In this document: positions 1 through 8,777 of the stretch, in pieces
Numbering within the stretch: the first letter of the stretch is position 1
How the letters are laid out: the number at the start of each line of letters is the position of its first letter
Assembly: GCF_049532965.1 (NCBI RefSeq)
Contig: NZ_CP186694.1
Span: 3,162,001-3,226,000, forward strand
Source of the DNA: Roseateles sp049532965
GTDB taxonomy: Bacteria > Pseudomonadota > Gammaproteobacteria > Burkholderiales > Burkholderiaceae_C
Reading direction: 5' to 3'
DNA: 64,000 nt
Position numbers and translations under genes: made by a program
The notes under the pieces: generated by a model
What the model was told of the DNA's origin: nothing
Databases searched by the model: none
The model's input: the letters and a program-made list of their open reading frames with translations, nothing else

Positions 1-617
1 CGGCTCGCGTTGCCCTTGCCGAGGAAGCCCAGGTTCATCGGGAAGGCATCGGCCGCCTGCAGCATCCGCTCGATGTGCCAGGGACCCGGCGTGCAGGTGG
101 TGGCGAAGGTGCCGGTCGCCGGCCCGGTGCCGCCGCCCAGCATCGTCGTCACCCCGCTGGCGAGTGCCTCTTCGATCTGCTGCGGACAGATGAAGTGGAT
201 GTGGGAGTCGATCGCGCCGGCGGTGACGATGGCGCCCTCGCAGGCAATGACCTCGGTGCCGGGGCCGATGACGATGTCGACGCCCGGTTGCGTGTCCGGA
301 TTGCCGGCCTTGCCGATGGCGACGATGCGGTGGTCCTTCAGGCCGATGTCGGCCTTGACGATGCCCCAGTGGTCCAGGATCAGCGCATTGGTCAGCACCG
401 TGTCGACGGCGCCTTGCGCGCGCGTGCGCTGCGACTGCGCCATGCCGTCGCGGATGGTCTTGCCACCGCCGAACTTCACTTCCTCGCCGTAGCCACCGGC
501 TCGCAGCGTCAGGTCGTCCTCGACCTCGATGACGAGGGCCGTGTCAGCGAGGCGGACGCGATCGCCGACGGTGGGGCCGAACATCTCGGCGTAGGCGCGT
601 TTGCCGATGCGGGCCAT
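1..617 (-). CDS. ureC: Urease alpha subunit, N-terminal part (cut by window edge)
   Basis: This is the catalytic subunit of the cytoplasmic nickel enzyme urease, which splits urea to ammonia and carbamate. Only the first 205 codons are visible; the gene continues past base 1. The N-terminal beta domain and the start of the amidohydrolase barrel are clear, including DSHIHFICPQQ, whose His139 and His141 match the first nickel ligands. The ATG shares one base with the ureB stop (TGATG), so the genes are translationally coupled. The carbamylated lysine and active-site flap lie outside the window. Accessory genes ureEFG would be expected further left. Confidence 0.97.
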   Translation of the reverse strand, partial: MARIGKRAYAEMFGPTVGDRVRLADTALVIEVEDDLTLRAGGYGEEVKFGGGKTIRDGMAQSQRTRAQGAVDTVLTNALILDHWGIVKADIGLKDHRIVAIGKAGNPDTQPGVDIVIGPGTEVIACEGAIVTAGAIDSHIHFICPQQIEEALASGVTTMLGGGTGPATGTFATTCTPGPWHIERMLQAADAFPMNLGFLGKGNAS

Positions 618-934
618 CACAGCGCTCCCTGGATCAAGCCGCGAAATCCCCAGATCTCGCGGTGGCCGGCGATGTCGACCAGCTCGACGGTGCGCTGCTG
701 GCCGGGCTCGAAGCGCACGGCGGTGCCGGACGCGATGTTCAGCCGCATGCCGCGCGCCGCTTCGCGATCGAAGACCAGCGCCGCGTTGGTCTCGGCGAAG
801 TGGTAGTGCGAGCCGACCTGGATCGGCCGGTCCGCGCCGTTGACCACGGTGATCGTCAGCGTGCGGCGGCCGGGATTGAGCGCGAGCTCGCCATCGTCCA
901 CCAGCAGCTCGCCGGGGATCAGACGCCCGCTCAT
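617..934 (-). CDS. ureB: Urease beta subunit
   Basis: A structural subunit of urease of 105 residues, the normal size for a separate bacterial beta chain. It starts MSGRLIPGE and carries the family signature IQVGSHYHFAETN and the downstream VRFEPGQ. The ATG overlaps the preceding hupE stop (ATGA), and its own stop overlaps the ureC start, so hupE, ureB and ureC form one tightly packed transcript. A longer frame upstream has no urease similarity and is spurious. Confidence 0.96.
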   Translation of the reverse strand: MSGRLIPGELLVDDGELALNPGRRTLTITVVNGADRPIQVGSHYHFAETNAALVFDREAARGMRLNIASGTAVRFEPGQQRTVELVDIAGHREIWGFRGLIQGAL

Positions 935-1581
935 GCGATCACCATGCGGCTCAGCAGGCCGAGGCCCAGCAAGGCGATCGCGCCGCCCGCCACGCGCGAC
1001 CAGAGCGGCGCCATCGCTCGCAGCTTCAGTCCGAACGCGAGGCCGCCCGCATGCAGCAGCGCGGTGGCTGCGACCATGCCCGCGAGCGCCGCACCGCCTT
1101 GCAGTTCGGCGCCATGGGCCAGGCCATGGAAGACAGCGAATGCGCCGACCAGCGCGACCGAGCCCGTGGCGGGAACACGCCAGCGCGCAGCCGCGATGAG
1201 GCCAAGCACCAGCACCGACGCCGCCACCATCGGCTCCACGCCGGGCAGCGAGAGTCCGGCGAGGCCCAGCAGTGCGCCGGTCAGCAGCAGTGCGGCGAAG
1301 GCCAGCGGCGCGGCCAGCATCCGGCCACCACGCTGCGTCAGCGCGCTCCACAGGCCGACGGCGAGCATCGCCGCCAGGTGATCGAGGCCGGTGAACGGAT
1401 GCGCGAATCCGTCGGCGAAGGCGCCACCCGCCGCCTGCGCGCCGTGGTCGTGAAGGCTGCCGTCGCCGGTATGGGCGAACACGAAAACCGGCAGCACGGC
1501 AGCGGCGGTCAGCGCGAGTGCCTGGCAGCCGGTCAGCGCGGCGGACATGACGGCGGCGGCGCGGGAGTGGCGATGGATCAT
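931..1581 (-). CDS. ureJ: HupE/UreJ family membrane protein
   Basis: A 216-residue integral membrane protein with an N-terminal signal-like helix and about six further hydrophobic segments. It has the HupE/UreJ hallmarks HPFTGLDHLAAM and a later HGLAHGAE His-rich segment. HupE/UreJ proteins are thought to bring nickel (or cobalt) into the cell for urease or hydrogenase; the position between ureA and ureB fits nickel supply to urease. I chose the ATG at 1581 (MIHRHS) because an upstream extension from 1671 would run into ureA and encode the repeat at 1643-1678. It overlaps ureB by 4 bases. Specificity is inferred from context. Confidence 0.9.
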   Translation of the reverse strand: MIHRHSRAAAVMSAALTGCQALALTAAAVLPVFVFAHTGDGSLHDHGAQAAGGAFADGFAHPFTGLDHLAAMLAVGLWSALTQRGGRMLAAPLAFAALLLTGALLGLAGLSLPGVEPMVAASVLVLGLIAAARWRVPATGSVALVGAFAVFHGLAHGAELQGGAALAGMVAATALLHAGGLAFGLKLRAMAPLWSRVAGGAIALLGLGLLSRMVIA

Positions 1582-1642
1582 CTCGGTCCTCTGCAGATCG
1601 GGTCGGGTCGGATCGGGGGTGCGGGCCGGTCGGCGGCCCGCC

Positions 1643-1678
1643 CTCAGGGAATCGCTCAGGGAATCGCTCAAGGAATCG
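1643..1678. repeat. 12-bp direct repeat, three copies, spanning the ureA stop codon
   Basis: Three head-to-tail 12-bp units (consensus CTCAGGGAATCG on the plus strand; the third has one substitution). On the minus strand each copy carries a TGA-containing unit, and the ureA stop (1668-1670) lies inside the array. The rest of the array forms the ureA-hupE spacer. Confidence 0.85.
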
Positions 1679-1970
1679 GCTGGTGGACGGTGACGAGCTT
1701 GGTCCCGTCGGGGAAGGTGGCCTCGACCTGGATGTCGGGAATCATCTCGGCCACGCCCTCCATGACGTCGTCGCGGGTGAGCAGCTCACGGCCCTCCTTC
1801 ATCATCTGCGCGACGGTCTTGCCCTCGCGGGCGCCTTCCATGACAGCGGCGCTGAGGTAGGCGACGGCTTCGGGATAGTTGAGCTTCAGGCCCCTGGCCT
1901 TGCGGCGCTCGGCGAGCAGCGCGGCAGTGAAGATCAGCAGCTTGTCTTTTTCGCGGGGCGTGAGTTCCAT
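1668..1970 (-). CDS. ureA: Urease gamma subunit
   Basis: The smallest urease subunit, 100 residues, full length, starting MELTPREKDKL and containing the typical YPEAVA and DVMEGV segments. It assembles with UreB and UreC into the trimeric enzyme. It is the first gene of the visible operon; only 82 bp separate it from the divergently transcribed permease-kinase at 2053, so both must share a short promoter region. ureD, which often precedes ureA in Burkholderiales, is not between them. Confidence 0.97.
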   Translation of the reverse strand: MELTPREKDKLLIFTAALLAERRKARGLKLNYPEAVAYLSAAVMEGAREGKTVAQMMKEGRELLTRDDVMEGVAEMIPDIQVEATFPDGTKLVTVHQPIP

Positions 1971-2052
1971 GGCGGGCCCTGTTGGTCTGCCGCTGCCCTA
2001 GCAAGCCCCATGCCGGTGCGGGCACGGTTCATGCATTTCCCGCGCACCCGCC

Positions 2053-5000
2053 ATGGACGCGCCGCCCGCCAGCCCCGACGCCCCGCAGCACATCATCACG
2101 CTGCGGCGGGACTACAACGCCTGGGTCGCACGCGAGACGCTGGAGGACTATGCGCTGCGCTACACGCCGCAGCGCTTCCGGCGCTGGTCGACCTGGCGGG
2201 TCGCCAACACGGCCTTCGGCGCGGCGTCCTTCCTGATCCTGGAGGCGGTCGGCGCGACGCTGCTGCTGCATTACGGCTGGACCAACGCGGCGCTGGCCAT
2301 CCTGGCCACCGGCCTCATCATCTTCCTGGCCGGCCTGCCCATCAGCGTCTATGCCGCGCGCCATGGCGTGGACATGGACCTGCTCACGCGCGGCGCCGGG
2401 TTCGGCTACATCGGTTCGACGCTGACCTCGCTGATCTACGCGAGCTTCACCTTCATCTTCTTCGCGCTCGAAGCGGCGGTGATGGCCTACGCGCTGGAAC
2501 TCGCGCTCGACATCCCGCCCCAATGGGGCTATCTGGTCTGCGCGCTGGTCGTCATCCCGCTGGTGACGCACGGCATCTCGGCGATCAGCCGGCTGCAGCT
2601 GTGGACGCAGCCGCTGTGGCTGGTGCTGCTGGTGCTGCCCTTCGGGGCGGTCGGCTGGCTTCAACCTGGTGCATTCGCCGGCATCACGACCCAAGTTGGT
2701 TCGCAATCGGGCACGGCGGCCTTCGATGCGCACGCCTTCGGTGCAGCACTGACCGTCGGCGTGGCGCTGATCACGCAGATGGGCGAGCAAGCCGACTACC
2801 TGCGCTTCATGCCGCGCCAGACCGCGGAGAACCGCTACCGCTGGTGGGCGGCGGTGCTGGCCGGCGGCCCGGGCTGGATCGTCCTGGGCGTGCTGAAGAT
2901 GCTGGGCGGCGCGCTGCTCGCGTGGCTCGCCGTCAGCCATGCGGTGCCGCCGGAACGCGCGGTCGATCCCAACCAGATGTACCTCGCGGCCTACGAGTAC
3001 GTCTTTCCGCAGTACGGCTGGGCGGTGGCGGCGACGGCGCTGTTCGTCGTCGTCTCGCAGCTGAAGATCAACGTCACCAACGCCTATGCGGGCTCGCTGG
3101 CCTGGAGCAACTTCTTCTCGCGGCTGACCCACAGCCATCCGGGCCGGGTGGTGTGGGTCGTATTCAACACGCTGATCGCCTTCATGCTGATGTCGATGAA
3201 CGTGTTCGAGGCGCTCGGCCACGTCCTGGGTCTCTATGCCAACGTCGCGATCGCCTGGATCATGGCCGTCGTCGCCGACCTGGTGATCAACAAGCCGCTG
3301 GGGTTGTCGCCGCCCGGCATCGAGTTCAAGCGGGCGCACCTCTACGACGTCAATCCCGTCGGCGTCGGCGCGATGGCGCTGGCCTCGGTACTCTCGGTGG
3401 CGGCGCACCTCGGGCTGATGGGCACGCTGGCGCAGGCGTGGTCGGCGGCGATCGCGATGGTCACGGCGCTGGCGGCCGCGCCGCTGATCGCCTGGGCCAC
3501 CCGCGGCCGCTACTCCCTGGCCCGGCCGGCCGGGGAGATCGATGCCGCGCGCACCGACGCCGTCCGCCGCTGCGTCATCTGCGAGCGCGACTACGAAGGC
3601 CCCGACATGGCGCACTGCCCGGCGTACCGCGGACCGATCTGCTCGCTGTGCTGCACGCTGGACGCGCGCTGCGGCGACCTTTGCAAGCCACACGCGAGCC
3701 TGTCGGCGCAGTGGACGGCGGCGTTGCGTCGCGTGCTGCCGCGGCGCGGCTGGCGCTACATCGACACCGGCCTCGGTCACTACCTGCTGTTGATGCTGGT
3801 GATCACGCCGCTGCTGGCGACGCTGTTCGGGCTGCTCTATCACCAGCAGCTGCAGCAGTTGCCGCAGTTGCCCCTGATCGATGCCGCGGCGCAAGACGCG
3901 TTGCGCGCCAGCCTGCGCACCGGGCTGCTGAAGGCCTTCTTTGCGCTGCTGCTGGTGGCGGGGACTGTCGCGTGGTGGCTGGTGCTTGCGCACCAGAGCC
4001 GGGAAGTGGCGCAGGAGGAATCGAAGCGCCAGACGCAGGCGCTGATGCGCGAGATCGCCTCCCATCGCCGCACCGATGAAGCGTTGCAAGGGGCACGGCT
4101 GCAGGCGGAGCGCGCCCAGGCGGCGGCCGAGGCCGCCAACCAGGCCAAGAGCCGCTACATCAGCACGATCAGTCATGAACTGCGGACGCCGCTGAACAGC
4201 ATCCTCGGCTACGCGCAGCTGATGGCAGCGGACGCGTCCCTGCCGCCGCAGCGCCGGCAGGCGGTGCAGGTGATCAAGCGCGGAGGCGAGCACCTGATGC
4301 AGTTGATCGATGGCACGCTGGACATTGCACGCATCGAGGCGGGCCGGCTGAGCCTGGAGCCGGCGCCGGTGCGCTTCGACGAGCTGCTGCGGGAACTCGC
4401 CGACATGTTCGAGCCGCAGGCCGCCGCCAAGGGCCTGCGCTTCCGGTTCGAGCCGCAGGGCACGCTGCCCGAGTGGGTGCGCGCGGACGAGCAACGGCTG
4501 CGACAGATCCTCATCAACCTGCTCGGCAACGCGATCAAGTTCAGCTCGGAGGGCGAGGTGGCGCTGCGTGTGCGGCACGGGCGCGAGATGGCCACGCTGG
4601 AGATCGCGGATACGGGCCCCGGCATGGACGCGGCCGAACTGGCCCGCATCTTCGAGCCCTTCGCGCGCGGCGCGAGCGGTACGGCTGGCGCGCCGGGGGC
4701 GGGTCTCGGCCTGACGATCGCCAAGATGCTGACCGAGCTGATGGGGGGCGAGATGTCGGCGACAAGCACGCCGGGACGCGGCTCGACCTTCCGCGTGCGC
4801 CTGTTCCTGCCCGAACTGCACGGCCGCATCTGGGACACGCCGCGCATGCGCCGCATGGCGAAGGAGCGGATCGGCCTCGACGGCGCCTCGCCGCGCCTGC
4901 TGGTCGTCGACAACGAGGCGGACGATCGTCAGCTGCTGATCGAGCTGCTGGAGCCGCTGGGCTTCACGGTGCGGGAGGCCTCGAGCGGCCATGACGCGCT

Positions 5001-5520
5001 GGACCTCGTCGCCGCCGGCTGGGTGCCGGACGCGGTGCTGATGGACCTGGCCATGCCCGGCATCGACGGCTGGGAGACCATCCGGCGCCTGCGGCGGATG
5101 CTCGGCGACCTGGGCGTTCAGGCGCCGGCCATCGCGGTGGTGTCGGCGAATGCGTTCGAACGCGGCCAGGAGAACGACGCCGGCATCGCGGCTCGCGATT
5201 TCATCCTGAAGCCGGTGCGGCATGAAGGCCTGCTGGAGTGGCTCACGGAACGGCTGTCGCTGACCTGGCGCGCCGCGCCGGAGCGGACCGCCGTCGACGA
5301 GCAGCCGGCACCGGTCGAGCTGCCCCCGCCCGATCAACTGACCGGCCTGCGCGACGCGTTGCAGCTCGGCTACTACCGCGGCGTGCTGAAGCAGCTCGAT
5401 GACCTCGAGGCGGCGTCGCCATCGTGGCGGGCCTTCTGCGAGGCGCAGCGCGCGCTGGCGCGACAGTTCCAGTTCGAAGCGATGCTGCGCGCGCTGGCGC
5501 GCAGCGAGAACCCCGCCTGA
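2053..5520 (+). CDS. NCS1 permease-fused hybrid histidine kinase
   Basis: A 1155-residue inner-membrane sensor. Residues about 1-490 form an NCS1 (cytosine/purine permease, CodB-like) domain with roughly 12 membrane helices. A cytosolic linker then holds eight cysteines (507, 510, 522, 530, 533, 534, 540, 544), followed by two more helices, a coiled coil, a HisKA domain (SHELRTPLN, phospho-His708), an HATPase domain (N box LLGNAIKF, DTGPGMD, GLGLTI) and a receiver whose acceptor is Asp998 (LMDLAMPG). The likely role is sensing a nucleobase, allantoin or urea-type nitrogen source through the permease module and phosphorylating the adjacent regulator. The ligand is an inference from the neighbouring urease operon; whether the domain still transports is unknown. 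Confidence 0.9.
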   Translation: MDAPPASPDAPQHIITLRRDYNAWVARETLEDYALRYTPQRFRRWSTWRVANTAFGAASFLILEAVGATLLLHYGWTNAALAILATGLIIFLAGLPISVYAARHGVDMDLLTRGAGFGYIGSTLTSLIYASFTFIFFALEAAVMAYALELALDIPPQWGYLVCALVVIPLVTHGISAISRLQLWTQPLWLVLLVLPFGAVGWLQPGAFAGITTQVGSQSGTAAFDAHAFGAALTVGVALITQMGEQADYLRFMPRQTAENRYRWWAAVLAGGPGWIVLGVLKMLGGALLAWLAVSHAVPPERAVDPNQMYLAAYEYVFPQYGWAVAATALFVVVSQLKINVTNAYAGSLAWSNFFSRLTHSHPGRVVWVVFNTLIAFMLMSMNVFEALGHVLGLYANVAIAWIMAVVADLVINKPLGLSPPGIEFKRAHLYDVNPVGVGAMALASVLSVAAHLGLMGTLAQAWSAAIAMVTALAAAPLIAWATRGRYSLARPAGEIDAARTDAVRRCVICERDYEGPDMAHCPAYRGPICSLCCTLDARCGDLCKPHASLSAQWTAALRRVLPRRGWRYIDTGLGHYLLLMLVITPLLATLFGLLYHQQLQQLPQLPLIDAAAQDALRASLRTGLLKAFFALLLVAGTVAWWLVLAHQSREVAQEESKRQTQALMREIASHRRTDEALQGARLQAERAQAAAEAANQAKSRYISTISHELRTPLNSILGYAQLMAADASLPPQRRQAVQVIKRGGEHLMQLIDGTLDIARIEAGRLSLEPAPVRFDELLRELADMFEPQAAAKGLRFRFEPQGTLPEWVRADEQRLRQILINLLGNAIKFSSEGEVALRVRHGREMATLEIADTGPGMDAAELARIFEPFARGASGTAGAPGAGLGLTIAKMLTELMGGEMSATSTPGRGSTFRVRLFLPELHGRIWDTPRMRRMAKERIGLDGASPRLLVVDNEADDRQLLIELLEPLGFTVREASSGHDALDLVAAGWVPDAVLMDLAMPGIDGWETIRRLRRMLGDLGVQAPAIAVVSANAFERGQENDAGIAARDFILKPVRHEGLLEWLTERLSLTWRAAPERTAVDEQPAPVELPPPDQLTGLRDALQLGYYRGVLKQLDDLEAASPSWRAFCEAQRALARQFQFEAMLRALARSENPA

Positions 5521-5540
5521 GGCAGGACGCGAGCGCCTGC

Positions 5541-6608
<1,068 letters not shown>

Positions 6609-6611
6609 GGT

Positions 6612-6890
6612 TCAGGGACCGGTTCCTCGTCCCGCGCGGGAGGCGGGCGGCCTGCGGAGGTGCGCGTGAAGGCGGTCGGCCAGGGCTCCCGCCTCTTGCA
6701 CGTCTCCGATGAAGTCCGCGTCGTTCGAAACGACGCCGCCCCGCGCCGAGATGCCGAATCGACGCATCCAGAAGTTCAGTGCCTGACCACCGACCAGGAC
6801 AAGATTCGGCCCGGCGTTCGAGAGAATTCGATCCACCATCTCGTCCGTGAGCGGAGCCTCGTCCGGCGGAAGCTTCGGCGACGTCGACAT
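6612..6890 (-). pseudogene. Truncated nucleotidyltransferase-like protein (N-terminal fragment)
   Basis: A 92-codon frame starting MSTSPKLPPDE. It holds the start of a nucleotidyltransferase fold: the LVLVGGQALNFW segment followed by NDADFIGD, where the acidic residues would bind metal. After that the similarity ends and a low-complexity Arg/Pro-rich tail runs to a stop only 4 bp from the regulator's stop. Related proteins of the AbiEii/MNT type are about 190-220 residues, so over half the domain is missing. Its ATG is 2 bp after the ParD-like gene's stop, so it was the second gene of a toxin-antitoxin-like pair. Confidence 0.65.
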
Positions 6891-6892
6891 GT

Positions 6893-7273
6893 TCAGTAGG
6901 GCGAGTCGAGGATCTCCACCTGCTTGACGCGCTTCGCAGAGAACCACCCCATCGCCATTCCGGGCACCTTGCCGTTCTTGACGTTCTCAAGGTCCTTCTT
7001 CTGCTTGGCCCGCTTCTCTGTCCACATTTGCTCTGCGCTGACGGTCTCGTCGCTGAGGCGGCCCTTCGCCTCAGACCTGGCGGGTTTTGAACCGGACGTG
7101 TCGCCGTGCAAGACCTTCACAAGTTGCTCCACCGACAGCCCCGCGTCCTCCAGCGCCTTGCCGAGCCTGGCCCAATGCTCGATCTGCTGCGCGGCCGAGC
7201 GCGTCATGACCTCGCCGTGCGCCTGGGCGACCTGAAAGAGGGCGGCGCTCACCCGCACCGAGTTGGACGACAT
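6893..7273 (-). CDS. ParD-like antitoxin-type protein
   Basis: A 126-residue protein starting MSSNSVRVSAAL. The first 50 residues match the ParD-like antitoxin family (RSAAQQIEHWARLGKALE), a ribbon-helix-helix type DNA-binding and dimerisation region. The C-terminal half is charged (Lys/Glu-rich), as expected for a toxin-neutralising tail. It is directly upstream of and coupled to the truncated nucleotidyltransferase, which suggests an inactivated type II-like module whose antitoxin half survives. The ATG at 7273 was chosen because the family begins there; the upstream extension is Cys-rich and unrelated. Confidence 0.72.
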   Translation of the reverse strand: MSSNSVRVSAALFQVAQAHGEVMTRSAAQQIEHWARLGKALEDAGLSVEQLVKVLHGDTSGSKPARSEAKGRLSDETVSAEQMWTEKRAKQKKDLENVKNGKVPGMAMGWFSAKRVKQVEILDSPY

Positions 7274-7396
7274 GCGACATCTCCTGTGGCAATCTGCCAC
7301 AGCGTAGCACCACATCGATGCGACTGCCAAGCCGGGCAGGCGTTGCGATCCACCCTGGCGTACGCAGGGTCAATCTTTTGCAACCAATAATGTTGC

Positions 7397-7867
7397 ATGA
7401 AATCGAACAGCCAGCTTTCCGACGTCCTGCACGTGCTGCTGCACATGGCCGAAGGCGACGGCCCATCAACGTCCGAGGCGCTCGCCGCCGCCATGCGGAC
7501 CAACCCCGTCGTGCTGCGCCGCCTGATGAGCGGGTTGCGCGAGGCCGGGTTCGTCGCCTCCGCCAAGGGTCATGGCGGCGGATGGGTGCTCTCCTGCCCG
7601 CTCGAGCGCATCACGCTGCGCGACGTGCACGCCGCGCTCGGCGCCCCGGCACTGGTGTCGCTCGGATTCCGCGAGGAACACCCCGAGTGCCTCGTCGCAC
7701 AGGCCGTCAACGACGCGCTGGGCAGCGCCGTGCGGGACGCCGAAGCATTGCTGCTGAAACGCCTTGGCGCCGTCACGCTGGCCACCCTGTCCCGCGATTT
7801 CCACCGGAGCATGGTCGAGCTCGGCCACGCGCCCCATCGACTCGAGGAGCACCTCCATGAAGATTGA
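7397..7867 (+). CDS. Rrf2 family transcriptional regulator
   Basis: A 156-residue Rrf2-type winged-helix regulator: an HTH near residues 25-50 (PVVLRRLMSGLREAGFV), the wing GHGGGWVLS and a C-terminal dimerisation helix. It has only two cysteines (in LSCPLE and HPECL) instead of the three-Cys Fe-S cluster motif of IscR/NsrR, so it resembles the YwnA-like subgroup that senses thiol or electrophile stress. It overlaps the next gene by 11 bases and very likely regulates it along with itself. Confidence 0.9.
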   Translation: MKSNSQLSDVLHVLLHMAEGDGPSTSEALAAAMRTNPVVLRRLMSGLREAGFVASAKGHGGGWVLSCPLERITLRDVHAALGAPALVSLGFREEHPECLVAQAVNDALGSAVRDAEALLLKRLGAVTLATLSRDFHRSMVELGHAPHRLEEHLHED

Positions 7868-8750
7868 TTTCGCGATCATCGGCGGCAGCTATGCCGGGCT
7901 GGCCGCGGCGCTGCAACTGGCGCGCGCCCGACGGCAAGTACTGGTCGTCGATGCGGGGCAGCGCCGCAACCAGTGCGTCGACGACCACGACGGCGAAGCG
8001 CACGGCTTCCTGACCCAGGATGGCCGAGCACCGGGCGCCATCGCGGCGGACGCTCGCCGCCAGTTGCGGCGCTATGCCACGGTCCACTGGATGGAGGGCC
8101 TGGCCGACGAGGCGCGCGTCGACACCGGCGGCCGTTTGAGCTTCCGCGTCGGTGACGTGACGGTGAACGCGGGCCGGTTGATCCTCGCCACCGGCGTCCG
8201 CGACGAACTGCCGCCGGTTGCCGGGCTCGCCGAGCGCTGGGGACGCAGCGTCTTCCATTGCCCCTACTGCCACGGCTATGAGATGGACCAGGGACCGATC
8301 GGCATCATCGCGGCGTCGCCGCTCGCGCAGCACCACGCACTGATGCTGCCGGACTGGGGCTCACCAACGCTGTTCCTGAACGGCGCCTACGCGCCGAGCG
8401 CCGAAGACCTCGAGGCGTTCGCGCGTCGCGGGACCCGTGTGGAACCGACACCCGTCGCACGCATCGAAGGCTTCGCCGATGTCGTCCTGGAGGATGGCCG
8501 CAGGCTGCCGATGAGCGGCCTGTTCACGCAGCCCCGCACTCAGCCGGCCAGTCCGATCGCCGCGCAGCTCGGCTGCGCCATGGAGGAAGGCCCGATGGGT
8601 CCCTTCATCAAGGTCGGACCGATGCAGGACACCAGCGTGCCGAACGTCTTCGCCTGTGGCGACGCCGCCCGCGCGGCCGGAAGCGTCACGCTGGCCGTCT
8701 CCGATGGCGCGATGGCCGGCTTCGGCGCGCATCGCTCGACGATGCTCTGA
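7857..8750 (+). CDS. Thioredoxin-reductase-like FAD-dependent oxidoreductase
   Basis: A 297-residue cytoplasmic flavoprotein. The N-terminal FAD Rossmann motif is IGGSYAGLAAA; the redox pair C135-P-Y-C138 sits where thioredoxin reductases carry CATC; the C-terminal FAD motif is VFACGDAARA. The central NADPH-binding loop is degenerate (GIIAASPLAQ in place of a GGGDSA-type motif), so its electron donor may differ. Its start overlaps the Rrf2 gene, a common Rrf2-oxidoreductase pairing for redox stress. It converges on regA with a 27-bp gap. Confidence 0.87.
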   Translation: MKIDFAIIGGSYAGLAAALQLARARRQVLVVDAGQRRNQCVDDHDGEAHGFLTQDGRAPGAIAADARRQLRRYATVHWMEGLADEARVDTGGRLSFRVGDVTVNAGRLILATGVRDELPPVAGLAERWGRSVFHCPYCHGYEMDQGPIGIIAASPLAQHHALMLPDWGSPTLFLNGAYAPSAEDLEAFARRGTRVEPTPVARIEGFADVVLEDGRRLPMSGLFTQPRTQPASPIAAQLGCAMEEGPMGPFIKVGPMQDTSVPNVFACGDAARAAGSVTLAVSDGAMAGFGAHRSTML

Positions 8751-8777
8751 GCCGAACCGGGAGACGGCACGCTGCGC

